DNA of 64,000 nucleotides from Allomesorhizobium sp043769475 (lineage in GTDB: Bacteria > Pseudomonadota > Alphaproteobacteria > Rhizobiales > Rhizobiaceae), in assembly GCF_043769475.1 (NCBI RefSeq), contig NZ_CP171729.1, positions 1,798,001-1,862,000 of the forward strand, read 5' to 3'. Position 1 is the stretch's first letter. The number at the start of each line of letters is the position of its first letter. Below, in pieces: positions 18,771-27,630 of this stretch. The notes under the pieces are model-generated. The model was given only the letters and a program-made list of their open reading frames with translations, ran no database searches and was not told where the DNA came from. The position numbers and the translations under genes were made by a program.

Positions 18771-20600
18771 ATGTCGAAGACACCCGATTCGGGCAAGACT
18801 GACGCCGACACTTCATCGGTCGAGCAATACCTGGTCAAGGACCCGGAACGCTTCGCGCTGAACATCGCGCGCATGATCGAGCAGGCCGGCAAGGCCGCCT
18901 CGGCCTGGGCGGAGCCGCGCGAAAAAGGCGAGGTCCGCGACAGCGTCGCCGAGCCGATGGCCGACATGGTCAAGACCTTCTCCAAGCTCACCGAATACTG
19001 GCTGTCGGACCCGTCACGGGCGCTCGAGGCGCAGACGCGGCTGTTTTCCGGCTATCTGGACGTCTGGTCGAAATCTCTCCATCGCGTCGCGGCAGGCGAA
19101 GAAGTTGAGGATGCCGCCAAACCGGATCGGGGCGACAAGCGCTTCCAGGATCCGGAATGGGGCAAGAACGCCTTCTTCGATTTCCTCAAGCAGGCCTACC
19201 TGGTGACCTCGCGCTGGGCCGGCGACCTCGTGGAGCATGCCGACGGCCTCGACGAGCACACCCGCCACAAGGCCAGCTTCTACGTGAAGCAGGTCACCAA
19301 CGCGATATCGCCGTCCAATTTCATCCTGACGAACCCGGAGCTGTTTCGCGAGACGGTGGCCAGCAATGGCGAAAACCTTGTGCGCGGCATGAAGATGCTG
19401 GCCGAGGACATAGCCGCCGGCAAGGGCGATCTGAAACTCAGGCAGGCCGACTACTCCCCCTTCGAGCTTGGCAAGAACGTGGCGGTGACGCCAGGCAAGA
19501 TCGTGGGCCGCAGCGATGTCGCCGAAATCCTGCAATATGAGCCGTCAACCGAGACGGTGCTCAAGCGGCCGCTGCTGATCTGCCCGCCCTGGATAAACAA
19601 GTTCTACATTCTCGATCTCAACCCGCAGAAATCGTTCATCCGCTGGGCAGTCGAGCAGGGGCACACGGTGTTCGTCATTTCGTGGGTGAACCCGGATTCG
19701 CGCCACGGCATGAAGGGGTGGGAAGCCTATGTCCGCGAGGGCCTTCAATACGGGCTCGACATTGTAGACAGGGCGACCGGCGAAAAGGACGTCAACGTCA
19801 TCGGCTACTGCGTCGGCGGCACCCTTCTGGCCGCCGCCCTGTCGCTTCTGGCGAAGGAAGGCGACGACCGCATCAAATCGGCGACGTTCTTCACCACGCA
19901 GGTCGATTTCACTTATGCCGGCGATTTGAAGGTGTTCGTCGATGAGGACCAGATCGCCGCCGTCGAACGGGCGATGGGCGGAAAGGGCTATCTCGAAGGC
20001 ACCAAGATGGCGACGGCGTTCAACATGCTGCGCTCGGGAGACCTGATCTGGCCCTATGTCGTCAACAACTACATGCGCGGCAAGGATCCGACACCGTTCG
20101 ACCTGCTTTACTGGAACGCGGATTCGACGCGCATGGCGGCCGCCAATCACTCCTTTTACCTGCGCAACTGCTATCTTGAGAACAATCTGGCGAAGGGCAG
20201 CATGGAACTGGCCGGCTGCACGCTTTCGCTCGCCGACATCACCATCCCTGTCTACAACCTCGCCGCGCGCGAAGACCACATCGCCCCTGCCCGCTCGGTC
20301 TTTCTGGGCTGCAAGTATTTCGGCGGCGACGTGGAATATGTGATGGCGGGTTCCGGCCATATCGCCGGCGTCGTCAACCCGCCTTCGATGAACAAGTACC
20401 AATACTGGACCGGCGGCAAGCCGGTGGGCGATTTCCATGAATGGATTGCAAAAGCCACCGAAAACGCCGGCTCCTGGTGGCCGCACTGGCAGGAATGGAT
20501 CCAGGCGAAGGACGCGAGGCGCGTCCCGGCGAGGGTTCCCGGCAAGCGGATCGAAGTGCTCGGCGACGCGCCGGGAACATACGTCAAGGTTCGCGTGTGA
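18771..20600 (+). CDS. phaC: Class I poly(3-hydroxyalkanoate) synthase
   Basis: Polymerises (R)-3-hydroxyacyl-CoA to PHA on granules. 609 residues from the ATG at 18771, which follows GGGAGAAC; an upstream in-frame start adds unrelated residues. N-terminal domain, then alpha/beta hydrolase core with PPWINKFYILDLNPQKSF split around the conserved PPWI, lipase-like box GYCVGG with Cys at about residue 347, aspartate in AAREDHIAP and histidine in GSGHIAGV. No phaE or phaA/B neighbour, typical of rhizobial class I synthases. Confidence 0.95.
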   Translation: MSKTPDSGKTDADTSSVEQYLVKDPERFALNIARMIEQAGKAASAWAEPREKGEVRDSVAEPMADMVKTFSKLTEYWLSDPSRALEAQTRLFSGYLDVWSKSLHRVAAGEEVEDAAKPDRGDKRFQDPEWGKNAFFDFLKQAYLVTSRWAGDLVEHADGLDEHTRHKASFYVKQVTNAISPSNFILTNPELFRETVASNGENLVRGMKMLAEDIAAGKGDLKLRQADYSPFELGKNVAVTPGKIVGRSDVAEILQYEPSTETVLKRPLLICPPWINKFYILDLNPQKSFIRWAVEQGHTVFVISWVNPDSRHGMKGWEAYVREGLQYGLDIVDRATGEKDVNVIGYCVGGTLLAAALSLLAKEGDDRIKSATFFTTQVDFTYAGDLKVFVDEDQIAAVERAMGGKGYLEGTKMATAFNMLRSGDLIWPYVVNNYMRGKDPTPFDLLYWNADSTRMAAANHSFYLRNCYLENNLAKGSMELAGCTLSLADITIPVYNLAAREDHIAPARSVFLGCKYFGGDVEYVMAGSGHIAGVVNPPSMNKYQYWTGGKPVGDFHEWIAKATENAGSWWPHWQEWIQAKDARRVPARVPGKRIEVLGDAPGTYVKVRV

Positions 20601-20824
20601 ACCGCCGAAACCAGCCGTGAGTTGACGCGCGCGTAAAAGCAGGCGAAATGGTGTTCTTGCAACCTTGATGTTGCCTTATTCGGACCGTAGCCGGATAATT
20701 GGCGATCTGCTTTACAGATTCGTAGGTCCTGTTTCCGCTTCGGTTGCACGGCTGCACAGTTTTTGATTTTTGATTGCCGGAACAACAAAACGTATCGGCG
20801 CGAATATTAGGGAGGGGATCCGGT

Positions 20825-22282
20825 TTGAGAGCGGGCTCGCGCTTTGCGAAACGGAATGGCCGCGCCGCTGCGGCTGTGCTGTTTTCCATTCTGCTGGCGT
20901 CCTGCACATCCTCGACCGACCCCAATCTCGAAATCGGCATGCCCGGCTATAATGCGACCGCGGCTTCCGCAAACGACGCTTCGTCGGGCGATCTGCAGTC
21001 TGCCGGCGTCGACGTCGCGCCGCAGCCGGTGATGAACGCCGAAGGCGATACTCCCTTGCCTACACAGGTCGCATCCGTCCCTGCATCGAAGCCGGACGGC
21101 GAAACCGCCGCGACGACAATCGCGGAAGCTGGCGCCACGCCGGCGGCGGTGGCAGAAACCGCGAAGTCCACGCAAGCCGAGGCGACCGCCGAAGCCAAGG
21201 CCGATTCCGCCGACGCAAAACCCGCCGAGGTAGCATCCGTCGCGGGTGCCGAGGCTCCCGCTGAAACTGCCGCGACAAATGCGGCCGCGGACGAAACGCC
21301 CGCCGCTAAGCCGGCGCCCAGGAAAAAGGGCCTCCTGTCGGCTCTCTTCTCCCCTGCTCCCGCAGCCAAGCCAGCCCAGGCTGCTGAAACCGCCAAGCCG
21401 GAGCAAGCCGAAGCCGCCGCTGACCCGGCCACGGCTTCGGCGGTCCCGACCCCTAAGCCTGCCCAGGCCGCTGCGGAAGCCAAGCCTACGGAGGCCACTG
21501 CCGCCCCGGCCACTGAAGCTGCAAAGCCCGCTGCGGAAAGCGCCGTCTATGTGACTGCCGGCGAAATGCCCGCCGCCCAGCCAATCGCTCCCAAGAAAAA
21601 GGGATTCCTGTCGGCCTTCTTCGGCGCCGCTCCCGCGTCGGCCGCACCCTCGCCCATCAGGCAGAGGGAAGCCAGCGAGACGAAACCGCTCATCGAGACC
21701 GAGGCCGAATCAAAGCCGATCATCACGCTGGCGTCCGCGAAGCCGGCCGAGAAGCCGGTCAGGATGGCTTCGCTCGGCGACGACAACGCCCTGCCCGGTG
21801 TCCGCCAGACCGCCCTGTTCGAGATCAAGCGCAAATCCGGCATAGACGACGACAGCGACGTCGACCTGCACGAGGATGAGGATGGCGGGCCGGTGCTGGC
21901 TTCCGCCGCAGGCCTGGCGCGGCTTGCACCGAACGGCCTGCTCAAGCAGACCGACCGCGTCGATGTGGCGTGCCTGAAGCCGTCGCTGGTCCGGGTGCTG
22001 AAAACCGTAGAGCGCTACTACGGAAAGAAGATGATCATCACGTCGGGCTATCGCAGTCCGTCGCACAACCGGCGGGCTCGCGGCGCCAAGAATTCGCTGC
22101 ACATGTATTGCGCCGCAGTCGACGTGCAGATTCCCGGCGTCAGCAAGTGGGAATTGGCCAAATTCGCGCGCGCCATGCCCGGCCGCGGCGGCGTCGGCAC
22201 CTATTGCCACACCGAATCGGTGCATATCGACGTCGGCCCCGAGCGGGACTGGAACTGGCGCTGCCGCCGCCGCAAGGGGTGA
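20825..22282 (+). CDS. Lipoprotein with C-terminal peptidase M15A domain
   Basis: About 485 residues. I choose the TTG at 20825 because GGGAGGGG lies just upstream and it yields a clean lipoprotein signal (AVLFSILLASC lipobox). A long Ala/Pro/Lys-rich linker follows, carrying a twice-repeated element (APRKKGLLSALFSPAPA and APKKKGFLSAFFGAAPA). The C-terminal 130 residues form a zinc D-Ala-D-Ala carboxypeptidase-like domain of the M15A type: TSGYRSPSHNRRA, SLHMYCAAVDVQI and SVHIDVGP supply the H, D and H ligands. It probably trims peptidoglycan cross-bridges at the envelope. Confidence 0.83.
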   Translation: MRAGSRFAKRNGRAAAAVLFSILLASCTSSTDPNLEIGMPGYNATAASANDASSGDLQSAGVDVAPQPVMNAEGDTPLPTQVASVPASKPDGETAATTIAEAGATPAAVAETAKSTQAEATAEAKADSADAKPAEVASVAGAEAPAETAATNAAADETPAAKPAPRKKGLLSALFSPAPAAKPAQAAETAKPEQAEAAADPATASAVPTPKPAQAAAEAKPTEATAAPATEAAKPAAESAVYVTAGEMPAAQPIAPKKKGFLSAFFGAAPASAAPSPIRQREASETKPLIETEAESKPIITLASAKPAEKPVRMASLGDDNALPGVRQTALFEIKRKSGIDDDSDVDLHEDEDGGPVLASAAGLARLAPNGLLKQTDRVDVACLKPSLVRVLKTVERYYGKKMIITSGYRSPSHNRRARGAKNSLHMYCAAVDVQIPGVSKWELAKFARAMPGRGGVGTYCHTESVHIDVGPERDWNWRCRRRKG

Positions 22283-22359
22283 AAATCTTTGAGGAAGCTT
22301 GCTTTCTGGGGGGTTGCCCGCCGCACGCAAGCTGGCTATAAGCCGGTTCGTTGTCTTCC

Positions 22360-22434
22360 GCGCCCATCGTCTAGCGGTTAGGACACCGCCCTTTCACGGC
22401 GGTAACAGGGGTTCGATTCCCCTTGGGCGTACCA
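22360..22434 (+). tRNA. tRNA-Glu (TTC)
   Basis: 75 nt including encoded CCA. Acceptor GCGCCCA pairs with TGGGCGT (G-T at the first pair); anticodon stem-loop CCGCC-CTTTCAC-GGCGG gives anticodon TTC; T-arm AGGGG-TTCGATT-CCCCT. A gene-poor tract begins right after it, but no duplicated tRNA end was found. Confidence 0.96.
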
Positions 22435-23056
22435 ACACTTTCAAGTGCTTAGCACCTCCCCTCCCCGTTCTGTCCAATATCTGGCCGATATTGAGCGCCG
22501 AATCTTGGCGAATGCAGGCGCACGATTTGATTCCTTCCGGTTTCCTGCGACTATCGGCAAATCCGTGCGACATGCGCGCGACATGATATGGGAGCCGCGC
22601 GGGGGGCGGAAATCCAACGCATCAACGCTGAAGCTGTCGAAAACATGAAAATCCTCAATGAGGTCGAAGCACGACAATTGCTGTGGATTTTCCGGAACGG
22701 AGCCCAACGCTTCAGCGGATATATCGGTCGATCGAGACTACCTGACTTGCACATAGTTCGCGCACCCAAGCCTTGCCTTGGGTGGAGGAGGTTTGGATCG
22801 TCAATGATGCCGTCTGGGAGAGAAGAGATGCGGTCCTTGAGGAATTGAAGCAGCTGCCACGAGAGCGAAGTCTTCCCACCCCCAAGTCCGGATATGTCTG
22901 AACGTGCGTAAAAGCCCGCCAGGGCGAACCGTGACGGGCTTGGGGTCGCTAACGTTGCACTTGACCACGCGACGTTCCATCAGTCTTTTCTAATGCAACT
23001 CATTCGGTAGCTGTGGGTTGATTGGTCCGAAGGGGCTCGACTGACGGAGAGCCGTT
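22435..23056. other. Gene-poor stretch after tRNA-Glu
   Basis: No convincing gene. Short frames at 22588-22848 switch register around 22770, where another frame reads LPWVEEVWIVNDAVWERR to a stop at about 22900, which looks protein-like but has no start; it may be a gene remnant. A hairpin AAGCCCG (22912-22918)/CGGGCTT (22935-22941) with TTTT on the minus strand lies near the end. Confidence 0.4.
22912..22941 (-). terminator. Rho-independent-type hairpin (copy 1)
   Basis: Stem AAGCCCG/CGGGCTT followed by TTTT on the minus strand. Shares AAAGCCCGCCAGGGCGAACC with hairpins at 23301 and 24103. Confidence 0.5.
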
Positions 23057-23293
23057 ATGGACAACAGCAAGCTCGATCGAGCCGATTTGCTTTCGGCCGT
23101 GAATGCCTGTGTCGATATCGCCCACTGGGGGTCACTGCTGTCTACCTCCAAGGCCATCGCGAAATTCCGGAGGCTGTCAGGAGACTTTGTGACCCCCGAC
23201 GAGGAGCTAGCGATTGCAATATCGGAAACCGCCGTAGCCTTGGGCTATGTGGTTATGTTCGATGAACGACCGGAGGCCGACAGCGTCCCCTAG
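23057..23293 (+). CDS. Small hypothetical protein
   Basis: 78 residues, MDNSKLDRADLLSAVNACVD onward, preceded by GGAG 8 nt before the ATG. Amphipathic helical, no membrane segment and no known motif. Codon use is that of a real gene (GC-rich third positions). Family not recognised. Confidence 0.5.
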   Translation: MDNSKLDRADLLSAVNACVDIAHWGSLLSTSKAIAKFRRLSGDFVTPDEELAIAISETAVALGYVVMFDERPEADSVP

Positions 23294-23300
23294 ATAAAAA

Positions 23301-23326
23301 GCCCGCCAGGGCGAACCGTGGCGGGC
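23301..23326 (-). terminator. Rho-independent terminator (copy 2) of the 50-residue membrane protein gene
   Basis: GCCCGCCA (23301-23308) pairs with TGGCGGGC (23319-23326); on the minus strand it is followed by TTTTT. It sits 62 bp downstream of the small gene at 23388-23540. Confidence 0.75.
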
Positions 23327-23387
23327 AAGGCAAATCTGTAAGCGCAACGCCCGAAGGAGCGGGGCGCACCCTTGGCTGTCCGCTAAT

Positions 23388-23540
23388 CTAGTTCGCCGGC
23401 GCTGGTTGGGCTGGTTGCTCAGTGGTCGCAGGTGGTGCCGCAGTGTCTGCCGGCGTTTCGCCTGTAGGCCGCAGAAGGAAATAGCCGGCAATGATGACCA
23501 GAACCACAACGGCTACAATGATCCAGTTTTGCGTAGTCAT
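23388..23540 (-). CDS. Single-pass membrane micro-protein (50 aa)
   Basis: Too short for usual gene callers. The product begins MTTQNWIIVAVVVLVIIAGY, one transmembrane helix near the N-terminus, then FLLRP and a Pro/Ala/Thr-rich tail ending QPAPAN. GGAGG precedes the ATG by 6-7 nt and a terminator follows, which together support a real gene. Function unknown. Confidence 0.7.
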   Translation of the reverse strand: MTTQNWIIVAVVVLVIIAGYFLLRPTGETPADTAAPPATTEQPAQPAPAN

Positions 23541-23690
23541 GGGTAGCCTCCGTCAAAAGCCCTGCCCCTAGCTGGGCGAGAATGGCGCGCCAGGACGTGA
23601 AGAAAAAGCCCGCCAACCCGACCATCCCGGTAAACAAAGCGCCGCCCGCCGCACAGCGCCCGCCACCGAGAAATAGCGGACGCGCCGCAG

Positions 23691-24026
23691 CTAGAAGTGC
23701 AGATATATGCTGACGCTTGGGCGGCGACGGTAGTGGCGCGGGTAGTACTCACGATACCCGTAGTGGCGACCGTAGTAGCGACCGTAGTGGCGGCGCGGGT
23801 AACATCTGTCATAGCGGCAGTCCCGCCACGCGTGCCGCCGGTTCCAGTGACGACCCCCGCGCCAGTGACCGTAGTTGCGTCGCCAATGTCTCCGGTGTTT
23901 GACCTGCTCGACGGCGCTTTGTTGTACCTGTTCGGGTTTCGGCAGGGAAAGAGGCGCGGCGTTCAAAGGGAGGGCAAAAGCCATACCCAAAACCGCGGCC
24001 AGCAGGCTAGACAAGAGCTTGTTCAT
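23691..24026 (-). CDS. Small secreted His/Arg/Tyr-rich protein
   Basis: 111 residues. Signal peptide MNKLLSSLLAAVLGMAFALP with likely cleavage after LNAA; mature part very rich in His, Arg, Tyr and Trp (RRHWRRNYGHWRGGRHWN) and ending in RRPSVSIYLHF. The ATG at 24026 follows AGGAGAG. Such basic Tyr/His-rich small exported proteins are common in rhizobia but have no assigned role; metal or nucleic-acid contact is only a guess. Confidence 0.7.
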   Translation of the reverse strand: MNKLLSSLLAAVLGMAFALPLNAAPLSLPKPEQVQQSAVEQVKHRRHWRRNYGHWRGGRHWNRRHAWRDCRYDRCYPRRHYGRYYGRHYGYREYYPRHYRRRPSVSIYLHF

Positions 24027-24102
24027 GGCTCTCTCCTTCGCTAGAGCCCTACGTTGCGCCACGGAAGCTGAACCGCCGATGAACGCGGCCGTGAACCAAA
24101 AA

Positions 24103-24128
24103 GCCCGCCAGGGCGAACCGTTGCGGGC
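24103..24128 (-). terminator. Terminator-like hairpin (copy 3)
   Basis: GCCCGC (24103-24108) with GCGGGC (24123-24128), followed on the minus strand by TTTTT. It lies upstream of the His/Arg/Tyr-rich gene and would separate it from any minus-strand transcript entering from the right. Confidence 0.55.
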
Positions 24129-24362
24129 GTGGGCGGCTGCCCGGAAATTATTCCTTGCGGCGGCCGAGCCGCCACAGATCGATGCGGAGCAGTACGTCGT
24201 GCCAGATGCGACGCGAGAGCGCCTTTATCAGCCTCTTATCCATTCCCCTCTTTAGTGCAGCGTCCGTCGGGCGGCTCGATCTTCCTCGCCGTCCAGATTT
24301 GGACTCTCACCTGAAGCGGATGCGACAGGCTACGGGCGGGAGCGGGTGGCGGAAGGAAAAGC

Positions 24363-24395
24363 GGCCCGACCGAAAAGGGGCTTATCGGTCGGGCC
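24363..24395 (-). terminator. Terminator-like hairpin
   Basis: Perfect 11-bp stem GGCCCGACCGA (24363-24373)/TCGGTCGGGCC (24385-24395); CTTTT follows on the minus strand. The same stem recurs at 25253-25286. Confidence 0.55.
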
Positions 24396-24960
24396 TCCGA
24401 GGTGAACCTTCGGGAGGAAGGTTGAGCCAATGTTAGGAGTTCTTCTGTGGGGAGTCTGTGGGGTATGTCACATACCGGCCAGATGCTATTGGCGACGCGT
24501 ACCATTCAGGTGCCCGGCAAAGCTGTTGATGACCACGGCCGGGTCTGTTCCTGTTCCACCATGCAATACGATCAGAAGCGCGCTAGCACCGCGATCGGTT
24601 CGCGATGGGCAAGTTGGCGTGCATGAGCCGCGCTTAGTATCAACCTTGAGGTCGTGTTCTGGCATCTGGTGTCTGTGGTATAAGTTTTCTCGGGTATCTT
24701 GGGATTGCAAGGTCATCTCAAAGAATACTAGGCCGCGACCTTCATACCCGCCCGCCACACCAGAAATGTGTGCAGGCTCACACCGAGCAGAGTGAATCGC
24801 TGATCTACAAGAAGAACAGCGACGACCTAAAGATTGCGGCGTATTTGCATTGACAGCGCTTGAAAATGACACAGCTCGGGGCTGTGGCGTGGGCGGGTGT
24901 CTGCTGTTGCCAACATGAAGCCGGCCTCAATTTCCCATTGTCACGCAAAGGGGATTCACG

Positions 24961-25092
24961 ATGAAAGATTCATACGACTGGCATGAGCACGTCCAGGAAC
25001 ATCCCGCCCAATCCGCAATGATCACACTCGCGATCTACGTCGTGCTGCTCGCAGTGGGGGGAGCACTCCCGGCCATTTTATCGCTTTCGTAA
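24961..25092 (+). CDS. Single-pass membrane micro-protein (43 aa)
   Basis: MKDSYDWHEHVQEHPAQSAM followed by a hydrophobic helix (ITLAIYVVLLAVGGALPAIL) and stop at 25092. AAGGGG lies upstream of the ATG and an 11-bp-stem terminator follows at 25253. A soluble acidic/His-containing head with one membrane span. Unknown function; below normal gene-calling size. Confidence 0.6.
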   Translation: MKDSYDWHEHVQEHPAQSAMITLAIYVVLLAVGGALPAILSLS

Positions 25093-25692
25093 GGGCAAAG
25101 TTATTCGAGGCGCGGCTTGCCCGCCAGCCGGCCGCTTTGATCCCCGGATGCAGCTCAGCTCTTGGGGTCTGCATCCAAGGCCTTGTCGCCAGTGACTGCC
25201 TCAACAGCCGTGGCGATTGCCGCATTCAATTGTGTCAGCGCGCGGGACTGAAGGCCCGACCGATCACGCCCCTTTTCGGTCGGGCCTCTTTTTCTAGTTT
25301 TGGTTCCCTGCCGTGCATTATCAACGCCGCCTTTGCCCCGGCTAATCTTCGGCATCGCAAGTTGCCGATAAAGCCCGGTCGGTATCCCCACCCCCGCCCA
25401 ACCCGGCCGGGCCTTTTCTTAGAAGCACCGCAAGAAGCCCGCCGCGAGTGGGACCAGCAGCGGGCTTCTGGTTCTAAGGGTGAGTGCGTATAGGAGAGAA
25501 GCACCCTTGGAAGCTGGAAAACGGCGAACCAAGTGCCCGGTTCCAAGTTTAAATGGACTGCGAGGACGTTGCCCCCGGAAGCCCTGCTGATCAATTGGTC
25601 CTACCGCCTGACTGCACCATGTCCAGGAACTGCTGCAGGCTTCCGTGCAACACAGCCTGCCGCCAGCCGGCGAGTAGATCGGAAGGCTCGGA
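25093..25692. other. Gene-poor stretch before the small lipoprotein
   Basis: Apart from the terminator at 25253-25295 I see no gene. A minus-strand frame ending at 25155 reads LTQLNAAIATAVEAVTGDKA near its C-terminus and looks protein-like, but the terminator lies inside it and no start with a ribosome site is evident. Confidence 0.4.
25253..25295 (+). terminator. Rho-independent terminator
   Basis: GGCCCGACCGA (25253-25263) pairs with TCGGTCGGGCC (25276-25286), followed by TCTTTTTCT. Faces the plus strand, downstream of the 43-residue membrane protein. Confidence 0.8.
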
Positions 25693-25860
25693 ATGCTTCG
25701 AATTCGCCGAAAGACGGCGGCGCTTATCGCCGGTACCGCAATTTGTGCGCTGCTGGGCTGCCAATCGACATCCAGGTCTTACAGGCAGAAGTTCCCTCAC
25801 GCGCAACCCGGTATAGCTTACAGGCGCTCGCGACCGCAAATCGGCCCGGTTTGGGCTTGA
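25693..25860 (+). CDS. Small lipoprotein (55 aa)
   Basis: MLRIRRKTAALIAGTAICALLGC: basic N-terminus, hydrophobic core and lipobox LLGC, then a 32-residue Arg/Gln/Tyr-rich mature part ending GPVWA. GGAAGG precedes the ATG. Short size and good signal make it a likely small envelope lipoprotein located 78 bp upstream of map. Unknown function. Confidence 0.6.
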   Translation: MLRIRRKTAALIAGTAICALLGCQSTSRSYRQKFPHAQPGIAYRRSRPQIGPVWA

Positions 25861-25938
25861 TGCTTGCGCCGTCCGGTGCCACATCAAGAGCGCTGGCGCA
25901 AACACCGATGCCTGCCTACCAATTCCGGACTGCAACTC

Positions 25939-26763
25939 ATGGTCACCTATCTCGACGCCGCAACGGCGCCCACCCGAAACACCGGCCAGATCAGGCTCTA
26001 CGGCGAGGAAGCCTTCGCCGGCATGCGCAAGGCCTGCGACCTGACCGCGCGCTGCCTCGACGAACTGGCAGGCATTGTGGCGCCCGGCGTAACCACCGAA
26101 GCGATCGACCGGTTTGTTTTCGAATTTGGCATGGATCAAGGAGCCTTGCCCGCGACCTTGAACTATCGCGGCTACACCAAATCCTCGTGCACCTCGATCA
26201 ATCATGTCGTCTGCCACGGCATTCCGGACGCCAAGCCGCTCAAGGACGGCGACATCGTCAACATCGATGTGACCTACATTCTCGACGGCTGGCACGGCGA
26301 TTCGAGCCGCATGTATCCGGTCGGCACCATCAAGCGCGCCGCCGAGCGGCTGCTGGAGGTCACGCATGAATGCCTGATGCGCGGTATAGCGGCGATCCGC
26401 CCCGGCGCGCGCACCGGCGCGATCGGCGCGGCCATCCAGAGTTACGCCGAAGGCGAGCGCTGTTCGGTCGTGCGCGATTTCTGCGGCCATGGCGTCGGCC
26501 AGCTTTTTCACGACGCGCCGAACATTCTGCACTACGGCAGTTCGAACGAAGGCGTCGAGATGCGCCCCGGCATGATCTTTACGGTCGAGCCGATGATCAA
26601 TCTCGGCCGCCCGCACGTCAAAGTCCTGTCCGACGGCTGGACGGCGGTGACGCGCGACCGTTCGCTCTCGGCGCAGTACGAGCACACGATCGGCGTCACG
26701 GAGAGCGGCTGCGAGATCTTCACGTTGTCTCCAAAGGGGCTCGACCGCCCCGGACTGGCCTGA
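25939..26763 (+). CDS. map: Methionine aminopeptidase, type I
   Basis: Removes N-terminal methionine from nascent proteins. 274 residues beginning MVTYLDAATAP; an upstream frame extension is not conserved. Metal ligands are visible: Asp in VNIDVTYI, Asp in HGDSSRMYP, His in FCGHGVGQLFH, Glu in FTVEPMI, Glu in QYEHTIGV. The CTSINHVVCHG segment with the conserved His is also present. Next gene radC is on the same strand about 110 bp away. Confidence 0.95.
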   Translation: MVTYLDAATAPTRNTGQIRLYGEEAFAGMRKACDLTARCLDELAGIVAPGVTTEAIDRFVFEFGMDQGALPATLNYRGYTKSSCTSINHVVCHGIPDAKPLKDGDIVNIDVTYILDGWHGDSSRMYPVGTIKRAAERLLEVTHECLMRGIAAIRPGARTGAIGAAIQSYAEGERCSVVRDFCGHGVGQLFHDAPNILHYGSSNEGVEMRPGMIFTVEPMINLGRPHVKVLSDGWTAVTRDRSLSAQYEHTIGVTESGCEIFTLSPKGLDRPGLA

Positions 26764-26871
26764 AGCCGCACTCATTCCGACGGAAATGGGCTCGAAAAGT
26801 CTGCAACTTTTCGGGATCATGCTCTAGTATCGCGTCAGGCGGCTTCGGCCGTCGGTGCGGGGGCGCGGCAT

Positions 26872-27630
26872 ATGGGGACAGATCACGAAGACGAACGCGG
26901 CTTCTTCCTGGCCGAACAGGCGTCTCCGCCTCTGCGCAAGGCAGCCGCGGCAGAGGAGAAGCCGCATCATCTCGGGCATCGCCAGCGCCTTCGCGAACGG
27001 TTTCGCACCGCCGGTGCTGCCGCGCTCTCCGACTATGAAATTCTCGAACTGCTCCTGTTCCGTTCCATTCCGCGCGCCGACACCAAGACCCGCGCCAAAA
27101 TGCTCCTGAAGCGCTTCGGCTCGCTGGCGGAAGTGCTCGGCGCGCCGGAACGGCTGTTGCGCGAGGTCGACGACATTGGCGAGAGCGCGGCGCTCGATCT
27201 GAAGATCGTGGCGGCCGCTGCACTGCGCATGGCGCGCGGGGAAATCGCCGGACGCGAGGTGCTGTCGTCGTGGAACCAGGTGATCGACTATTGCCGCGCG
27301 GCGATGGCGTTCGAGGAGCGCGAGCAGTTCCGTATCCTGTTCCTCGACAAGAAGAACGCGCTGATCGCCGATGAATTGCAGCAGACCGGCACGGTCGATC
27401 ATACGCCCGTCTACCCCCGCGAGGTGGTGCGGCGCGCGCTCGAACTGTCGGCCACCGCGATCATCCTGGTGCACAACCACCCGTCGGGAGATCCGACGCC
27501 CTCGCGCGCGGACATCGATATGACGAAAACCATCATCGAAACCGCACGACCGCTCGGCATCGCCGTGCACGACCACATCATCATCGGCAAGAAAGGCCAT
27601 GCCAGCATGAAGGGCCTGCTGCTGATCTAG
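26872..27630 (+). CDS. radC: RadC family JAB/JAMM-domain protein
   Basis: 252 residues; N-terminal helix-hairpin-helix part (LLREVDDIGESAALDLKI) and C-terminal JAMM metalloprotease-like domain with ILVHNHPSGDPTPSRAD, the HxHxnD metal motif. The name RadC is historical; a DNA-repair role is doubtful for the family. Its stop overlaps the stop of the converging membrane protein gene. Confidence 0.93.
   Translation: MGTDHEDERGFFLAEQASPPLRKAAAAEEKPHHLGHRQRLRERFRTAGAAALSDYEILELLLFRSIPRADTKTRAKMLLKRFGSLAEVLGAPERLLREVDDIGESAALDLKIVAAAALRMARGEIAGREVLSSWNQVIDYCRAAMAFEEREQFRILFLDKKNALIADELQQTGTVDHTPVYPREVVRRALELSATAIILVHNHPSGDPTPSRADIDMTKTIIETARPLGIAVHDHIIIGKKGHASMKGLLLI

Larger units (their letters stand above)
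24027..24960. other. Gene-poor stretch with terminator-like hairpins
   Basis: Nothing convincing as a gene. Hairpins at 24103-24128 and 24363-24395 face the minus strand. Near 24770-24855 one frame reads KCVQAHTEQSESLIYKKNSD to a stop, perhaps a coding remnant without a start. The stretch 24640-24730 is AT-richer than its surroundings. Confidence 0.4.

Noticed and set aside
22360..22434. tRNA-Glu as an integration site with an att repeat
   Set aside because: I looked for a second copy of the tRNA 3' end within the next few kb and found none; no integrase gene is present.
22588..22848. 86-codon frame after tRNA-Glu
   Set aside because: Frame quality changes near 22770 and no ribosome site or family is seen; reported only as a possible remnant.
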